Below, piece after piece: positions 1-10,064 of a stretch of DNA of 64,000 nt. The position numbers and the translations under genes were made by a program. Source of the DNA: Chondrus crispus (lineage: Eukaryota > Rhodophyta > Florideophyceae > Gigartinales > Gigartinaceae); assembly GCF_000350225.1 (NCBI RefSeq), contig NW_005178983.1:310001-374000 (forward strand), written 5' to 3'. Position 1 is the stretch's first letter, and every line of letters begins with the position of its first letter. The notes beneath the pieces are model-generated. The model worked only from the letters and a program-made list of their open reading frames with translations. It did no database searches and was not told where the DNA came from.

Positions 1-296
1 GCGGCTCTCTTACGCGGGGATGTTCTTCGGGTAACATCCGGGCCCTCTTGTCTACTCCTCTTACGCGACGGAACACTGTCGCGAGTTGCCGACAGAACGA
101 GTGATGCAGTATCCTCCACAATGCCTTCTTCGATTTCAGGGCGCCGACTGCCGGAACTCGTTGGGCGAATGACCTTTGCACCGGGGCTACGTTTGCCAAA
201 GCCTTCCGGATCTCCCTGCGATGCATTCTCTGCGCCGGGTGTCTTCTTGAGCTTCGCCATCGCGCGGCCTCTGGAGGCGCTAGCCCGTCTATTCAT
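1..296 (-). CDS. partial basic protein, N-terminus only
   Basis: On the minus strand an ATG at 296-294 opens a frame that runs 98 codons to the window edge without a stop, so only the N-terminus is present. The peptide begins MNRRASASRGRAMAKLKK, is rich in Lys, Arg, Ser and Pro, and near the edge contains KRSRQ and SPRKRA clusters that look like nuclear-localisation signals. No domain, signal peptide or membrane segment is visible. A second ATG at residue 13 could be the true start. A 17-bp purine tandem repeat lies about 50 bp upstream. An 83-codon frame on the opposite strand (121-372) overlaps; I favour the minus frame because it is longer and still open, but composition is the only support. 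Function not recognised. Confidence 0.4.
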   Translation of the reverse strand, partial: MNRRASASRGRAMAKLKKTPGAENASQGDPEGFGKRSPGAKVIRPTSSGSRRPEIEEGIVEDTASLVLSATRDSVPSRKRSRQEGPDVTRRTSPRKRA

Positions 297-348
297 CGCT
301 ACAGAAGGCAGGCGAAGATGTTTAAGTAAGAAAGGTTGGGAAATGGAA

Positions 349-414
349 GGAGTGAAAAGGAGGATGGAGTGAAAAGGAGGATGGAGTGAAAAGGAGGATG
401 AAGTGAAAAGGAAT
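349..414. repeat. 17-bp tandem repeat, about 3.9 copies
   Basis: The unit GGAGTGAAAAGGAGGAT is repeated at 349-365, 366-382 and 383-399, with a partial degenerate copy at 400-414. One strand is pure purine apart from the T residues. It lies just upstream of the partial minus-strand gene. Confidence 0.85.
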
Positions 415-1578
415 GGAACGAAAAAGAACGCGCTCTTTCGAAGCTGGACTAAGCAACAGCGTGGAGAGTGTGCTATGGCAGAGGTGCGGAGAACCAGTGA
501 ATGTATATCGACGCGCAGGCGAGACGTGGAGATGTGTACAAGTTTAGAAACAGCATGCAATGAGTATGCGCGTGATACCACCAGCACGTACCATGATTAC
601 GTATTCCAGTTTGTGTTTACCCTGGCCCGTGAACGTATAACTTGAGCGCCAGAAAATATAGCCGTTACAGCCGGGCAGAATTTCCGAGGTAAGCATACCG
701 CCCACCAACAGAGACCCGGGGGCGTGTAATAATGCCCAGAAACATTGGGGTGGGCAGCGCTCTTGAGCTCATAGTATCGCCCAAAGGCATATATCTATTG
801 CCAATTTGACGCAATTGTGGGGCGGCACCGGACGCCCCCGGACCAATCACGTGGGAGGCATTTTCTGCCAAAAAATCTCACCCAGGCAGGTCATGGTGGG
901 CGCCACCTGTGCAACCAAATGGGAGACGGCAATTTTTGGGCTAAAAATCGCCCAGAAATTGATTTTACAAGAATTTGACCTTCATGTGTAGTAATTTGAA
1001 TCCATCCCCTGGACCTTTACCTGGCTTTGTAGACATTTGCCTACATGGCCTTGCTCTTTTTCGATGTCTTTAAAGCTGAGGTTCAGAAGAAGATGGTGCG
1101 TGCCCATCCGAAGTAGTCCCTTGTGATGCAACATCTTCGGAACGCTTTGCATAAGGTCCGCGTTTTTTAAGAACCCAGCGACTCTTGCTTTGACGCCCCA
1201 TCTGTGACAGTTTCGACCAGGTTCGCAACTGGAAGTGGGGCTGCAGTAAAGTTTGGCATGGACCTCGGCATTAACAAGATTTCTGCAAGCTTACTGCTCT
1301 ACAGTCAAAAGAAGGTCTTTTGTTACATTTGGCGATGCATTCAGTTGTGGCGATAATATTAAAGCTTAGTTCAATGAATAGAAACGGTAAGAATGAGATG
1401 CTCCTACTCGCATTTTGATGTGATACCGAACGAAAAAAGCTCAATGGATGGCTGTCATTAAGGGCAACCATGCCATACCGAATTCGGTAATTTCAAATTG
1501 AGATTTCAGAACCTATAATCTGCTATTGACACGTGCCTATGAAAATGTAACTGACTTTCACTCAGATGCTCTGCTCGA
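415..1578. other. no gene recognised
   Basis: Only short frames without recognisable motifs occur here. The 650-960 part is richer in G+C and repeats GGGCG/CGCCC and TGGGC-type words, but no terminal repeats of a transposon could be found. I see no RNA gene. Confidence 0.5.
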
Positions 1579-1628
1579 ACTCAGAAAAGGCGGTAGTTTG
1601 ATATATCAAACTACCGCCTTTTCTGAGT
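1579..1628. repeat. perfect 50-bp palindrome
   Basis: Two 25-bp arms meet at 1603/1604 with no spacer; the centre reads TTTGATATATCAAA. Every position pairs by direct reading and the symmetry stops sharply at both ends. It could extrude as a cruciform or be a tiny foldback element. Confidence 0.95.
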
Positions 1629-1681
1629 ACTGCATATATAGTTCCAGGACCAGATCTAACTCTCTGCACGCCCCTCGTCCG

Positions 1682-1861
1682 CAGTCCTGACCCACCACAC
1701 ATCCTCTTTTCTGACAGTTTTATTTCCGCGAGTTGCGTGTTCCGTTGAAATCTTATGCACAGTAAGTGACGCCACTTCTGCCACAGTCCTGACCCACCGC
1801 GCATCCTCTTTTCTGACAGTTTCCTTTCTGCGAGTTGCCTGTTCGGTTGAAATCTCATGCG
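1682..1861. repeat. direct repeat of about 78 bp, two copies
   Basis: Copies at about 1682-1759 and 1784-1861 share CAGTCCTGACCCACC, CATCCTCTTTTCTGACAGTTT and GTTGAAATCT with a few substitutions, offset 102 bp. They follow the 50-bp palindrome by about 55 bp. Overlapping minus-strand frames here (1562-1913) arise from the duplication and look non-coding. Confidence 0.8.
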
Positions 1862-2777
1862 GAGACACGAGTGCGCTGCACACGTTAGGTAAGTGAGCGC
1901 TTTCTCTAGGCAATACCGTTTTCCGATTAGCTACAAATCTTTAACGTAAGTTCGCACATTCTCTAACACATTGAAAGTGTCGAAGAACTGTTCTGACCAA
2001 GCCTCGCAGCGTTCCCTGTCTCACTGCAGGTCAACCCGCCCGTCGTCTAAGTCAAGATCAGGTAAGCCATCAGTAAAGCCTCCTTGGTCTCTCAGAATTC
2101 TAATCCACCATCATGACGTACTGTGACCCTAACTGACCTCTCCGATTATGTTTCTTGGCGTTGATTATTGTATTTAACGGAAGCGCTATGAACCACTGCT
2201 GCAGTATTTCGGTATTTGGACGGGGTAGATGTAGTGTATGTAGCCGTAACAATACTCTTTGGTTGCCACAAATAAATGTGATGTGAACGCCGCTGGAACC
2301 GCTATCGGTTTCATCCTTCGGGATGGGACCGTTTCTGGACCAGCGGCGTGACATCGCCTTTGCAAGAAAGGCACTGGACTAACATTTCATTGACTGAGAG
2401 TAGGTCGCGGCATTACGTCTAGTGCTGCATTGGAGCTGCGAATGGACACATATTGTCATTGCCCTGGAGCAGCAAAACATAGTCGTCGGTGGCTGCGCAG
2501 ATGCAGCGATGATCACCGTCTCATCATTACGGCAATGTAACAAAGTTTGGCCCTGCAAGACCTACTACGTGTGCAGCGCCAGCCAGCCATCTACCGCCAC
2601 GGTCCAGGTAGAGCCGCTGTGCCATAACTATGCTGCTTTCTAGCCAATGGCGTCATTGGTAAAAAAGTGCAAAATCGCGACATGAAATCACCAAGCGATG
2701 CTACATTTATGACACATTTCTTGCTGGCCCGGACCAAAACATTTGCGCAGATTTTTTATTGCCTCAGATAGGCTGAT
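1862..2777. other. no gene recognised
   Basis: Short frames only, none with a recognisable motif. This should hold the 5' end or flank of retroelement A, but I could find neither a gag frame nor an LTR edge. Confidence 0.4.
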
Positions 2778-3790
2778 TTGACCTTCCTGTGTTGCCAAAA
2801 CCTGATTGCGGAAAAGAAGTATAAGAAGAACCCAAAAACACAACCTAATTTATCTATGGTCACACCCGAAGAAGAATATTACATTCCAGTTGCAAAGAAT
2901 GCTTCCTCATCCGCCTCATCTGCAGATTCAATTTCAGCAAAGCGTGCTACTTTAATTGTTGAAATTCATGGATATAAGTTTGCCTGTCGTATTGACTCTG
3001 GTGCCGATGATGTTGTTGTCTCAGATATTATCACGCAATTTCTCGGTGACAACGGATTATTTTTACCAACTATGCAGTTTTCAGAGCGGAAGATTTTCAA
3101 AGCTGTTGATGGGCATCTGTGTAAATCCCCTCATAAGGTGCAAATATGCCCACCTATCAAGACAGTTGCTTGACCTTGTCGTCTTAGTAACATAAAGGCA
3201 TATATCATGCCTTGTGATGATAAATGCGTATTCCCGGGCGCCGATTCCGCTGGTGAAATTGTGCTTGGAAATCCTTTCTTGGTGCACTCTGGTGTCGATG
3301 TTACTGCTTTCCTTGCGAATAACATCAATCGTTTATTCTCTCTTGATTATGGAGTTCTCAATCGCGAAGATAGCTCATCTAAGATTGGTAAACTGAGTAT
3401 TTGTGTTCTTACTGAAGATAACTCTTCAGAAGAGATAAATATTTCTGAACTTTCGCCTGGAATATGTAATCTTATATGGAACAGAGATTTCTCTCTAAAA
3501 GATTGAGTTACGGTGAACTGCAAGGAAATGGATATTGGCGAACGAGATGAAGAAGAGCTTGAAGCTGCCATTGACGATGCTATAACACTGGGATCAGAGA
3601 AACTATCCAAAGCCTGAAAAAAATTGTTTAAGAAAATAATTTCGGCATACGAAGAGGTTTTACGTATTCGACTGGGACCAGACCCCCTCGTCGATGTCCC
3701 ACCGATGGTAATCAAGTTTGACGGCGATGAAGAGCATGTAAAAGTTTGTCAGCGTACATATTTGGGAGCTTACACTTCCCCACAATTCTG
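2778..3790 (+). pseudogene. retroelement A: protease and start of RT region, decayed
   Basis: One reading frame runs from 2778 to about 3790, broken only by TGA codons at 3171, 3504 and 3615. The first part holds a retropepsin-like motif, IDSGADDVVVSDI (about 2992-3030), followed by a flap and closing region with VLGNPFLV. The last part (LRIRLGPDPLVDVPP) matches the linker before Ty3/gypsy reverse transcriptase. The domain order PR then RT fits a gypsy pol. No LTR or gag was found upstream, so the element is 5'-truncated. The frame is lost near 3790, where about 0.9 kb of foreign sequence separates it from the rest of RT. Clearly an inactive relic; the clade cannot be named by eye. Confidence 0.75.
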
Positions 3791-4040
3791 TGAAAATCCT
3801 TTCAAATATAATCTACATGTGTCCGAAAAATCTGTTCATGATTTTGCTCATGATGCTTGCGCGGTAGCTAACGCCGTAGATCAGGATGAGAGTAGTACAG
3901 CCGACCCTTCAGCGACCACTACGAGACAAAAAGACTTTACCCTCACCAAATGCAAACGAAGAGCCTCTCTCTTTCGCGCTGTACTCGCAGTAATTGGCAA
4001 GCGAGATGTTACATACAGCCGCTCAACTTCCGCATTTGTA

Positions 4041-4413
4041 TCACTGCACGCGTTCATCGGTGTCGCGTCTCGATTTGAGATAACGTCTGATAGAGCTCTC
4101 CATCTCCCCTCCGGCGATATCTGATAGACTGCTGTTTCTCTTACCGTCCACGTCAAATTCCTCCTGCAGTCGTTTTCATCTGTCCTGTACGGCTTTCCAA
4201 ATCACCTTCTCCGACATATGCGGGTTCTGATTAACTTTGCGAGCAACAATTTCAAACGACTGCTTCACGTTACCATAACCAGTGACATGAGCGCGAAACG
4301 CGGCCACTTCACGTACGATGATTAGGTCCTCCTCTGGTAGATACTTCCCTCGCTTCCTAACACCTCGCAGCTCTCTATCACCAATGTTTCTGGCGTCTAA
4401 ACCTCCGCCATGT
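4041..4413 (-). pseudogene. Myb/SANT-like DNA-binding ORF, broken
   Basis: The minus strand encodes GVRKRGKYLPEEDLIIVREV, then FEIVARKVNQNPHMSEKVIW and KAVQDR-stop-KRLQEEFD. Basic lead, acidic start helix, tryptophan and basic recognition helix fit the Myb/SANT-like family found in many red algal and oomycete genomes, often beside transposons. A single TGA interrupts the frame after KAVQDR, and the likely start ATG (about 4413) is in another frame, so at least two lesions are present. It sits in about 0.9 kb (roughly 3791-4676) that splits the RT region of element A, so it was probably carried there by an insertion, but no terminal repeats or target duplication could be identified. Confidence 0.5.
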
Positions 4414-4676
4414 CGCAGGTGACAGGAAAATCTGAACGGCTGACGGTGTGTTCTGCTGATCAGGACCAATCTTGCATGAAGAAGAGTAACGACACCTAGA
4501 AATTGCGCCAAAACGTAAAGACACCTGTCGTAAAATTCAGGCAGAATTGTCGTGAGCAAATGGTCACTATTCCGCCACTCTGCTCACGTAGAGAACCAGA
4601 ATTCTGTGAACACTGAAAGCACTGTAATGTTTTGCGCGATTTTTCGCTCATATTTGGCTCATGAACGGCAGCGTAA

Positions 4677-5380
4677 GCTCCCTATTCTCAGGACCAATTA
4701 CAATTCATGAAGAAGAGATGCGATGAACTCATTCGAGTGGGATATATATACGGAAATCCGACATCTATAGGGGCTTGTGCGCCCTTGATTGTTCTCAAGC
4801 CAGGAAAAGATCGATTTCGCTTTACCGTGGATCTGAGGCCTATTAATTCACGGACAAAAAAGAATGTCTCGCCGATGCCTCGTGCTGATCCAATGCTTGC
4901 AAGACTTCGTGGTTCGAAAAATTTTCAAGTTGGATTTCCTTCATGGAAATTGGCATTTCCCACTGGCGAAGGAATATCAAGAATGTCAATCTTTTCATAT
5001 ACCATTTTGAGTTTTTAGCCCAAATAGTGTCCTTCATGGCGCAACAAACGCTGTCTCATACTTCCGAGCAAGTATGGAAAATCTCTTTCAAATCTCAATC
5101 TTTTAAAATGGCTAGATGATATGCTGGGTTTCGCCTCTGAAGAAATTGCTCTAATCGAAAGTCTTAAATCTGTTCTACAAATTTGTCGCTCTAGTGGGCT
5201 GAAACTTAATCATCTCAAATGTGAACTGAAAACAAAGAAAGCTCAATTTTGTTGAAGAGTAATGGATGCAGAAGGTATCAAATTCAATCCAAGAAACGAT
5301 GAAGTTTTGACTGGGATGTCCCCTCCACAGACAGCTGGAGCTCTCATGGAATCGGTTCATGGAGCAAACTCCATGTGCAC
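4677..5380 (+). pseudogene. retroelement A: reverse transcriptase, decayed
   Basis: From about 4677 the frame reads YSQDQLQFMKK, then PLIVLKPGKDRFRFTVDLRP, typical of RT fingers and the first catalytic block. The middle is scrambled: the NGYWQ-like block is unrecognisable and frames shift near 4920 and 5020. The catalytic box is seen as LLKWLDDMLGF near 5105-5135, followed by LKLNHLKCEL and an IDAEGI-like block (VMDAEGIKFN) preceded by a TGA at about 5253. Coding ends where element B begins at 5381; the sequence resumes at 21986 in RNase H. Several independent frameshifts and stops show long inactivity. Confidence 0.8.
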
Positions 5381-6456
5381 TGTCCTGCACTACAGCCACG
5401 TTTGGCGGCTGTAGGCAGAGCGACGCGCATTCGGACGCGTAAGGAAATTCGGGAGACCACCCGGTGGATGACCGGAACCGGGTGTTCGAATTCTACGACT
5501 ACATGCAGATACGCATGAGACACAACGACACGTGTAAAATCGAAAACACTCCGCGTGACGAGCTGAGAAAGTTTGATTTTCAACGTGTACACGTGTGATT
5601 TCTGTACACGGTTGCCCTCTACAGTACTTCAGGAGCAAGTTTGGTTTTTCAACGTGTACACGTGTGAAATATGTACACGGTCGTGCTGTACAGTACAATG
5701 TGAGCATGTTTCATTTTCTCCGCCCGACACGTGTATGACCTGGACACATGGCCTCATTACACTGTCGGACGCGTACAGTACGCCTGCAGTCTTACAGACA
5801 AAGTGTAGAACCTTGGGGGCTGGTGCCTGGCACGTGCCAAAGGTTTACAGCGTCCATGGAGTGCAGCACGGGTACAGCAGGACCCAAGATACCGTTGCGC
5901 GAGTTTTGAATTCGTAAGGCAAAATGTGCACTGTTGTAATTGACAGTGGACAGGATCTCACGAGAGATTCAGATTCATAAGGCAACGTGTGCGCTGTAAA
6001 CAGTCCTTGCCGGATTGATTTGAATTCGTAAGGCAACGTTTGAGCTGTAAACGTGCCTTACGAATATGTGCCACGCTGGATTTGGAATAGTAAGGGAATT
6101 TGTGCTTTGCTGTTCTTTGTTGTACTGCCTTACTAATTTCTCCGTCATGACAGTGGTAATTCGTAAGGCGGTTTTCTGTTATGTTTGTTGGGCCATCGCC
6201 AGTTTGGCTGAGTAGCAAGACGGGCACATGTGTTAGAGCCAATACATTTGTAGTATGTGTGTTGCAGTCTTTGGTAGTAGAGTTCTAGAAGATTGCAGAA
6301 GTGTATAAGTAGTGCCAGAAGTTGGCGACTGAAAGTAAATCGGTACCCAATCCTTCAACTTCACCTCATCAATCGTCCTTGGAATCCCCTTCGCCGCGCT
6401 GACCTACTATTACCGGGATCCGGGCGCGGCTTGCGCGGTAGAAAGGTAGAAATAGA
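5381..6456 (-). mobile_element. element B: 3' LTR remnant, split by a solo LTR
   Basis: 5381-5482 and 6418-6456 match the two consecutive ends of the intact B LTR at 21336-21480 (shared GTAAGGAAATTCGGGAGACC and GATCCGGGCGCGGCTTGCGC). The break between them is a 930-bp insertion flanked by CCGGG. The similarity stops near 6456, where element D sequence begins. Confidence 0.85.
5483..6412. mobile_element. solo LTR-like insertion, CCGGG duplication
   Basis: A 930-bp block beginning TGTTCGAATTC and ending ACTATTA is flanked by CCGGG at 5478-5482 and 6413-6417 and splits the B LTR. It has no coding frame. It carries internal repeats: TTCAACGTGTACACGTGTG at 5579 and 5648, and TTCGTAAGGC-type words at about 5910, 5973, 6030 and 6159. 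Size and target duplication suggest a solo LTR; the end is TA rather than the usual CA, which weakens that call. Confidence 0.65.
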
Positions 6457-7938
6457 GTCGGATGAGCTGCAAGAGCCCCGGGGACAGTCGGAAGAGTGAG
6501 CCCCGTTCTCCGGGCTCGTTTGAGCTCCGGCTCGCCAAGCGGGGATCCGGGCACTTGGTCAAGAACGGGAGGCCGTCCGGCGCGGCGTGCAGAAAGCACA
6601 GTAGCGCCAACACGGCCCACTCGGACAATAAGATCGCGTCGATCAACCGTCGCGTCTGAGGTGTCGACCCTCTCCCGAGAGAACCGGGAGGCAGCCAGCG
6701 CGCGGCAACGTACGCCAGCGCGCTGGGGGTGGGAACGCAGAGGTACTGCGGGGCCTCGAGAGTGTGCCATTCCATAGGTAAAGCGGGGTACAGTCGCCCG
6801 CGGGACGCCAGGGGCACCGAGAAAAACTCCGTCAGGTGCCACATGTGGAAGTAGTCGCCTCCGCGGCGCCACCGCAGGCGACTCTCCTTGGCGGAGTTCT
6901 CCCCCCACCGAACACGGTCGGCGATGCTATACCATCGGTCGAAGGGCCGGGGAAGCCCACTAGCTGCACATGAGGTGCGGGGTCCACCTCCCCGCCGTAT
7001 CTCCCGAGGAGGTTCAGCAGCCGCGAATAGTACTCATCCTCACCCGCATAGCGGATATAGAGGAGGTCCGAGCCGGATACAGTCACCGCCCGGTGGGGGG
7101 CGTGGAGATAGCGCGTCCTCCAAGCTGCCGAGTGGCTCTCTTGTCGGATACGACCGCGAGGGGAGGGCGTACGAATGCCACGCCGCCTCGGTATCGCCTC
7201 GAATCTTGCCGGGTCCGGATAATCCGCATTGACGTAGGCTTCGACAGAGATTGGCAGTTGACCCCGTGAGGGGTTCCGCCCTCCTCGAGCCGTGTGATGG
7301 TCCATGTCGGCCCCGGGGAGCAGGCCTCGGACCGCACGAACACCGTTACGGAGCCATCCGGGGGGCGGAGCGGCCGCCGCCGGGTACGTCCCTGCATAGG
7401 GGTCGGGGCGTATCGGATGTGGATCTTCATTGACTACTGAGGGTCCCCCGGCTCCGACTCGCTCGGGCAACTGTGTCACCGCGGTTGCACCGCCAACGCG
7501 GGGAACGGGGATGGATCTCAGCGTGACTGGTAGCGGCCCGCGCTTCGCAGACGCGGAAGCGGCAGCGGGCAGATCACTGGCACTCCGCTGCCGCACTGAA
7601 TGAAAAGCGACAGTTGGCGCGGGCGTCGCTAAGGGGGATCGCTCAGAGGAGGGCTGCCCCCGGTCCGTTCGGTGGTTCTCCATCCGCGGGGAAGGGGGTA
7701 AATCGGGAGATGAGGTGTGAGGGAGAGTATGGCTGGTGGTAGTCGTGGGGAGAAGCGTTGGGTGAGTTGTGGGAAATGATGAAAGCGTGAGGGGATCCGC
7801 CACCGCATGGGAAGAATCACCGCGGTTAAATACCAAAAACTCCACAGGCTCCCCTGTGGAGGTGGCCGCCACGCGACCGCGCGCCCGCGGTCGCCGCAGG
7901 TTTTTCCGTACGGTGAGAACTCTCTGCAAGCCGGTCAT
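6457..7938 (-). pseudogene. antisense ORF of element D
   Basis: The frame starts at an ATG (7938-7936), 50 bp inside D's 3' LTR, and runs opposite to D. It opens MTGLQRV and EFLVFN, passes through a long Pro/Ser/Thr-rich stretch, then a conserved core: PDPYA, GWLRNGVRAVRGLLPGAD, RGGRNPS, SDLLYIRYAGEDEYYSRLL, VDPAPHVQLV, QYLCVPTPS, LLSEWAVLALLCFLHAA, KCPDPRLASR and GERGSLFRLS. A frameshift lies near 6900 (the first frame ends at 6832; the second is open from 6844 to 6410). It is cut by the junction with the B LTR at about 6457. The same order of blocks occurs in C's antisense ORF. No known domain recognised; the hydrophobic block LALLCFLHAA could be a buried helix or short membrane segment. 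Confidence 0.7.
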
Positions 7939-7972
7939 GGCACAACTGGGCCGCGACGAGGACATGGCGCGA

Positions 7973-7988
7973 AATAAGGAAGGAGGTC
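7973..7988 (+). promoter_or_regulatory. polypurine tract of element D
   Basis: AAGGAAGGAGGTC lies immediately before the LTR start TGTAGTAC at 7989. It gives D's plus orientation and identifies the adjacent LTR as the 3' one. Confidence 0.75.
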
Positions 7989-8094
7989 TGTAGTACAATT
8001 GCGTACCACGACCACCCCGGGGAGATGTGAACCGGACGGAAGAGCGGGTGCTACTGTAGCGACCGGGCTTACACGCGCCCGTAGCGGAGTACAG
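7989..8094 (+). repeat. element D 3' LTR, first part
   Basis: Begins TGTAGTACAATTGCG and is homologous to the end of C's LTR in reverse orientation. Interrupted at 8094 by insertion of C. Confidence 0.8.
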
Positions 8095-8687
8095 TGTGGT
8101 ATAACTACCTTCGTCCCGACCACTCGGAACGAGGGGGATTAGAGGTAAGGGAGCGCGCGCCGCTGGGTAACCCACGCGAGCGCAAACCGTACGGAAGGAC
8201 TCGAAAAGAGGGAAGGCTCACGTGGCCGGTGACGCGCAGCCGGTCTGTGGTGTTAGATCTGGACGGCCGGTCACGGGTTACAAGCCTGAGACTTAGAGGT
8301 AAAACCGGACGGAGTTAGCAAAAAGCCGTAAAGGGAAGGGAGGCGAGTCTGCCTCCGTTTACTGGAACGGGGCAGGTGCCCCCGGTCTTAACCCCTAAGT
8401 GGGACGCCAGGACACCTGTCCCGCTACAGTAGCTGTTACATACTGTATACCAGCTACTGTACTAAATTAGCTAATTTGTGCCATTAACCACTAATTGCTA
8501 ATTACTTACCGGATGGGTCGCACACGTGTGCCCGTGGCCACGACCGGCGCCAACGGTTGTGTCACGTGTACGCCGTGGAGGTACTACTGTGCTCGCAGAG
8601 GGCGCGTGCACGATTACTACAGTAGTAACTGCCAGTCTCGGCGGTTCTCATCTCCCACCGGGGGTAGCGGTGTGGAATTATACCACA
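8095..8687 (-). repeat. element C 3' LTR
   Basis: 593 bp, ends TGTGGTATAA/TTATACCACA. The adjacent minus-strand polypurine tract shows it is the 3' LTR. It contains an 11-bp inverted pair TACAGTAGCTG / CAGCTACTGTA around 8427-8464. Confidence 0.9.
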
Positions 8688-8702
8688 GACCCCCTTCCTT
8701 AC
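8688..8702 (-). promoter_or_regulatory. polypurine tract of element C
   Basis: On the minus strand GTAAGGAAGGGGGTC directly precedes the LTR. It primes plus-strand DNA synthesis in LTR elements and fixes C's reading direction. Confidence 0.8.
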
Positions 8703-8737
8703 TTCGCGACACGTCCTCGTCGCGGCCGGGGGTTGAC

Positions 8738-9459
8738 ATGACCGGCTTGCAGGGTGTCCCATCCGTACGGAAAAGTCCGCGCCAACCACGGGGGCGCGGG
8801 CGGACTACGGCCAACTCCATGAGGGAGCCCATGGAGTTTTTGGTATTTAACGGCGTCGGATCCCCTGGCGCGGCAATGGGTCCCCTCACGCTTTCCTTTT
8901 CTCCCACATCACCCCACACCACGCACCCCACTTTCTCCACCTCCACATCTCGTTTCCTCCCCCTGTCTTCCCCCCGCATGGACAACCGTCCGTCCGAGCG
9001 GGGTCACCCCCCTCGGACTCAGCTCCCTACGATGCCGGCCGCGCCGGTTCCTACCTTTCACCCGGCGCTGGCGGCGGGCCCCGTGAGTCATCCCGCGGCG
9101 AGCATCGCAGCCCCGCGGGTGCGGGCTTCGGGTGCGGGGGTTCCCCCCTCGCGCGGCCCTCCCGCCGTCCAAGGTCCCCTGCCGCGCCCTCCGCGCTCAG
9201 CCCCGGGTCCCCAAGTCGGTGAGATGACCGTACTGAGACGATCTCCCGACTGGGTTGTAGCCACGGGGCAGACGGCGGCCGGGGCGGGTGACCGCTCGGT
9301 ACCGCCGGACCCGTACGCCACCACGCCCCCGGCGACAGAGGTGCCGCCATCCGGCTGGCTCAGGACCGGTGTTCGTGCCGTTCGGAGTTTGTTGCCAGGG
9401 GCCGACTTAGACCACCGGGTTCCCCGGGGTGGTCGCAACCCCTCACAGGCACAGCTGCC
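8738..9459 (+). pseudogene. antisense ORF 1 of element C, 5' part
   Basis: Opposite to C's gag-pol, an ATG at 8738, 50 bp inside the LTR, opens MTGLQGVPSVRKSPRQPRGR, then MEFLVFNGVGSPG, a Pro/Ser/Ala-rich spacer, and the conserved GWLRTGVRAVRSLLPGADLD and RGGRNPSQAQLP. The same residues and spacing occur in D. The frame is also open back into the LTR (to 8495), but the shared MTGLQ start supports 8738. It is interrupted after QLP by a solo LTR (9460-10059); homologous coding resumes at 10065. The position suggests transcription from an antisense promoter in the 3' LTR, which is inference. Function unknown. Confidence 0.7.
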
Positions 9460-10059
9460 TGTGGTATAACCCCAAACGGGAGTTCGGAAATTAGATTAGG
9501 ATTAGATCAGCGACAGTAAGGCACGAGCCTTACAGCTACGCGCGCACACACGTGTCATCCACGTGTACGGGACGCGTACTACACGTGGACTGTCAGCCCC
9601 GACGGCTGACAGCGTTACAGTGTCGGTCGACCGGCACTACTGTAGAGTTATGATAGACTACAATGTACATTAAATATGAGCGGACCGCCGGCGGTGGAGG
9701 ACGACAAGCACGGACTTGTCAAGGATCCTCCACCTTGGTCCGCCCGCTTACTTTTAGGTACTTCCGTCCATTTTACCTAGGAGTAGCACCGCGCGCGGGT
9801 TGAGGACGCGCGTAGCACGCCCACGAGCCGGCTCCGCCTCCGCCCGTCGGTACTGGATCGTCACCCAGTACCGCTCCGGGGCGTCGAGGCGTAGAACCGC
9901 TCGCGCGTGCGCGCGTCCTCCCCGATCCCGCTCTACCACCGCTACCTCGAGCCCGTGCTCGGTACCGTGGGTGGGCCGTGCTTCTGTCTTCCCGCCGATC
10001 GGGGTCTTCCCGAACTGTCAGTACTCACCCCCCACGTCGTTGGGGGTGATTATACTACA
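9460..10059. mobile_element. solo LTR, 600 bp, CTGCC duplication
   Basis: Starts TGTGGTATAACCCC and ends GATTATACTACA, flanked by CTGCC at 9455-9459 and 10060-10064. Its ends resemble the LTRs of C and D, so it comes from a related family. It splits antisense ORF 1 of C exactly between codons homologous to contiguous codons in D. Both its ends and its target duplication are intact. Confidence 0.9.
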
Positions 10060-10064
10060 CTGCC

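Larger units (their letters stand above)
6457..8094 (+). mobile_element. element D, 5'-truncated 3' end
   Basis: D is a relative of C. Its plus-strand polypurine tract (AAGGAAGGAGGTC) ends at 7988 and its 3' LTR starts TGTAGTACAATT at 7989. The LTR is interrupted at 8094 by element C and resumes at 20168-20659. So D is read on the plus strand, opposite to C. Only its 3' region with the antisense frame remains; gag, pol and 5' LTR are missing. The right flank after 20659 is B gag. Confidence 0.8.

Noticed and set aside
2778-3620. Reassigned TGA codon as an explanation for three in-frame TGA stops in element A
   Set aside because: Host genes and other elements use TGA as a terminator here and A also has TAA, TAG and frameshifts, so decay explains it.
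5560-6250. CRISPR-like array from regularly spaced GTAAGGC words
   Set aside because: Repeats are few, degenerate and unevenly spaced (57-130 bp) inside a eukaryotic LTR-like block.
9755-9939. Small frame in the 9460-10059 block as a gene
   Set aside because: It lies inside a solo LTR with clear ends and target duplication.
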